Below are positions 62,908 to 64,000 of a stretch of DNA of 64,000 nt, in pieces. The translations under genes were made by a program, and so were the position numbers. The notes under the pieces are model-generated. The model made no database searches and had not been told where the DNA came from. It saw nothing but the letters and a program-made list of their open reading frames with translations. The stretch is from Tethya wilhelma (lineage: Eukaryota > Porifera > Demospongiae > Tethyida > Tethyidae). Within the stretch, counting starts at the first letter, position 1. Each line of letters begins with the position of its first letter. The stretch spans positions 1,686,519 to 1,750,518 of the forward strand of contig CAXIPT010000002.1 in assembly GCA_964030475.1 (NCBI GenBank). The letters run 5' to 3'.

Positions 62908-64000
62908 TAACAAGTAAAAATAATATTGGAAATGTAACAGGAATGGCTAAATCGTAAAAAGAATGCGGAATGGCTGCTGTTGAGAGTGTGTGCAGAATTC
63001 TTCCTGCATTTAACAATCTCCTTATTGAGTTTCTCATTTTGCCCACAGGAAGAATTCCTTACACACTCTAACAGCCATTCCATCTTGTTTGCGTTCTTTT
63101 TACGATTTAGCCATTCCTGTGTCTCATTACATTTCCAATGTTTTTTTTTACTTGTTTGTTCTCATTTTTCCATATTTCTACAAATTACATTTGAGTTGGT
63201 GTGTGTAGCTAGCTACTGAGCTAGTAGTCTGGGAAGCCAGACTCAGCGGCGGGCTGCTGAGCTGGTAATTGAAGTCACAACTTGTGTAGCCTGAAGTGAA
63301 ACACACATCTCAGTCATTTAGAGGCAGGAGCTGTATCATAAGATTTACTTGTCTTTCTATATGTTATGATAATCAAAGTCCTGATTCATCTCTTAAGAAG
63401 AGCAACCAGGTATCACAAAATAGTTCCAGGCAACTTCAGTGCATTTAATTCTAAATAACGCACACTTTTGTGTGTGGAAAGGGTCGTCAATTCGAATTTT
63501 CTAGAAGCTAATGAATTATGCATGAGTGTAGAAATTAATGGCGGCCATATGGAGGAGGCGCTTTTCGCCTTGTATCTAGCTACTCAATGAGAGGCGCTAA
63601 AAACCGATGGCAAAAGCGACTGTACCGGAAGAAACCAAGTTCGTTCGTTCAAGAATCAGCTTCTAAAAGTGAATAGTCTCTGAGAAAAGTTGAGCCAAGA
63701 TAGAAAAAGAAGAAGAATAAGAATAAGAAGATGGAGAAAATTGGAGGTTTGGCATATTTGTGTTTGTTACTCTAGCGATGTTTTTAGGCCATGTTTTTGG
63801 GCTCATTAGAAAGAGAAAAAAAAAAGCCTTTTAGTGCTAAGCGCTCAGTTTTTGCAGAGTTATTCGCGTGAGTATTTGTATTGCGCTAATGGGCCATCCT
63901 TGCCATTCCTGTGTACCCAGTACTACCGTATTGGGAATATACAATTAACTTGATATGGCATAACTTTCCAATGCTTCAGGGGATTGACACAGTCTTCTAT
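62908..64000 (+). repeat. 1.1-kb dispersed repeat R1, copy running off the window
   Basis: Begins with a foldback hairpin (62920-63155), with the left arm shortened, followed by the same blocks as 36797-37875 in order and CCCAGTACTACCGTATTGGG (63917-63936). It then continues beyond that copy with sequence that is the reverse complement of 7893-7970. The element therefore extends past the window edge. Confidence 0.85.

Noticed and set aside
1..64000. tRNA, rRNA or snRNA genes
   Set aside because: I looked for clover-leaf boxes and conserved rRNA phrases and saw none that I could support by eye; a dedicated tRNA and Rfam scan would be decisive.

Overview
The window looks like AT-rich, intron-containing metazoan DNA from an early-branching marine invertebrate. 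A demosponge is my best inference, based on the mix of decayed transposon-gene families. There are no operons, no bacterial-type genes and no RNA genes that I can recognise. The only clearly host-type gene is a cystatin-A/B-type (stefin) protease inhibitor on the minus strand near 30.6-30.9 kb; its 5' exon is lost at an assembly N. Nearly everything else is mobile DNA, its debris, or simple repeats. Seven N positions (5940, 7247, 8751, 18057-18073, 28297, 30946, 36603) mark assembly joins. Several coincide with repeats, and some neighbours may be wrongly joined.

Layout. 0-14 kb: dispersed repeats, inverted-repeat elements, and broken pieces of a CACTA/EnSpm-like transposase-domain family (5.9-6.6 kb minus, 8.8-9.1 kb plus), plus a SET-domain pseudogene at 11.1 kb. 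14.8-18 kb: two frameshifted multi-copy gene relics, one with a DEWR chromo/Tudor-knot-like motif, one on the minus strand ending in a CCHC knuckle. 19.1-19.9 kb: a minisatellite with paired hairpins. 21.8-28.3 kb: a Ty3/gypsy-type LTR retrotransposon with the unusual order gag-protease-integrase-RT-RNase H (Gmr1-like), split by a 1.2-kb DNA transposon with a 4-bp target duplication. 30.9-32.75 kb: the 3' end of a BEL/Pao element. 33.9-41 kb: inverted and direct copies of repeats also found at 8-22 kb. 42.0-42.6 kb: a long-TIR, possibly MULE-type element. 42.75-46.14 kb: a gag-protease-only LTR element carrying an exact 1,284-bp internal tandem duplication.

49.2-52.9 kb: an exact 1,839-bp tandem duplication ending inside a pogo/DDE_1 transposase relic. 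53.6-54.8 kb: MITEs with 5-bp target duplications. 55.7-57.9 kb (minus): a decayed Penelope-like element with RT and GIY-YIG parts. Its RT has Asn for the second catalytic Asp, and a hammerhead-like sequence and a small ORF with a hairpin over its start codon lie upstream. 59-62.8 kb: a partly duplicated, frameshifted multi-copy gene family whose core resembles a DDE integrase/transposase. 62.9-64 kb: another copy of the 1.1-kb repeat seen at 8 kb and 37 kb.

The genes do not form one pathway; they record successive, nested insertions. The most notable items are the integrase-first retroelement with its dated insertion history, the DDE-like family at 59-62.8 kb, the foldback hairpin repeat that coincides with assembly gaps, and the compensatory hairpin minisatellite.
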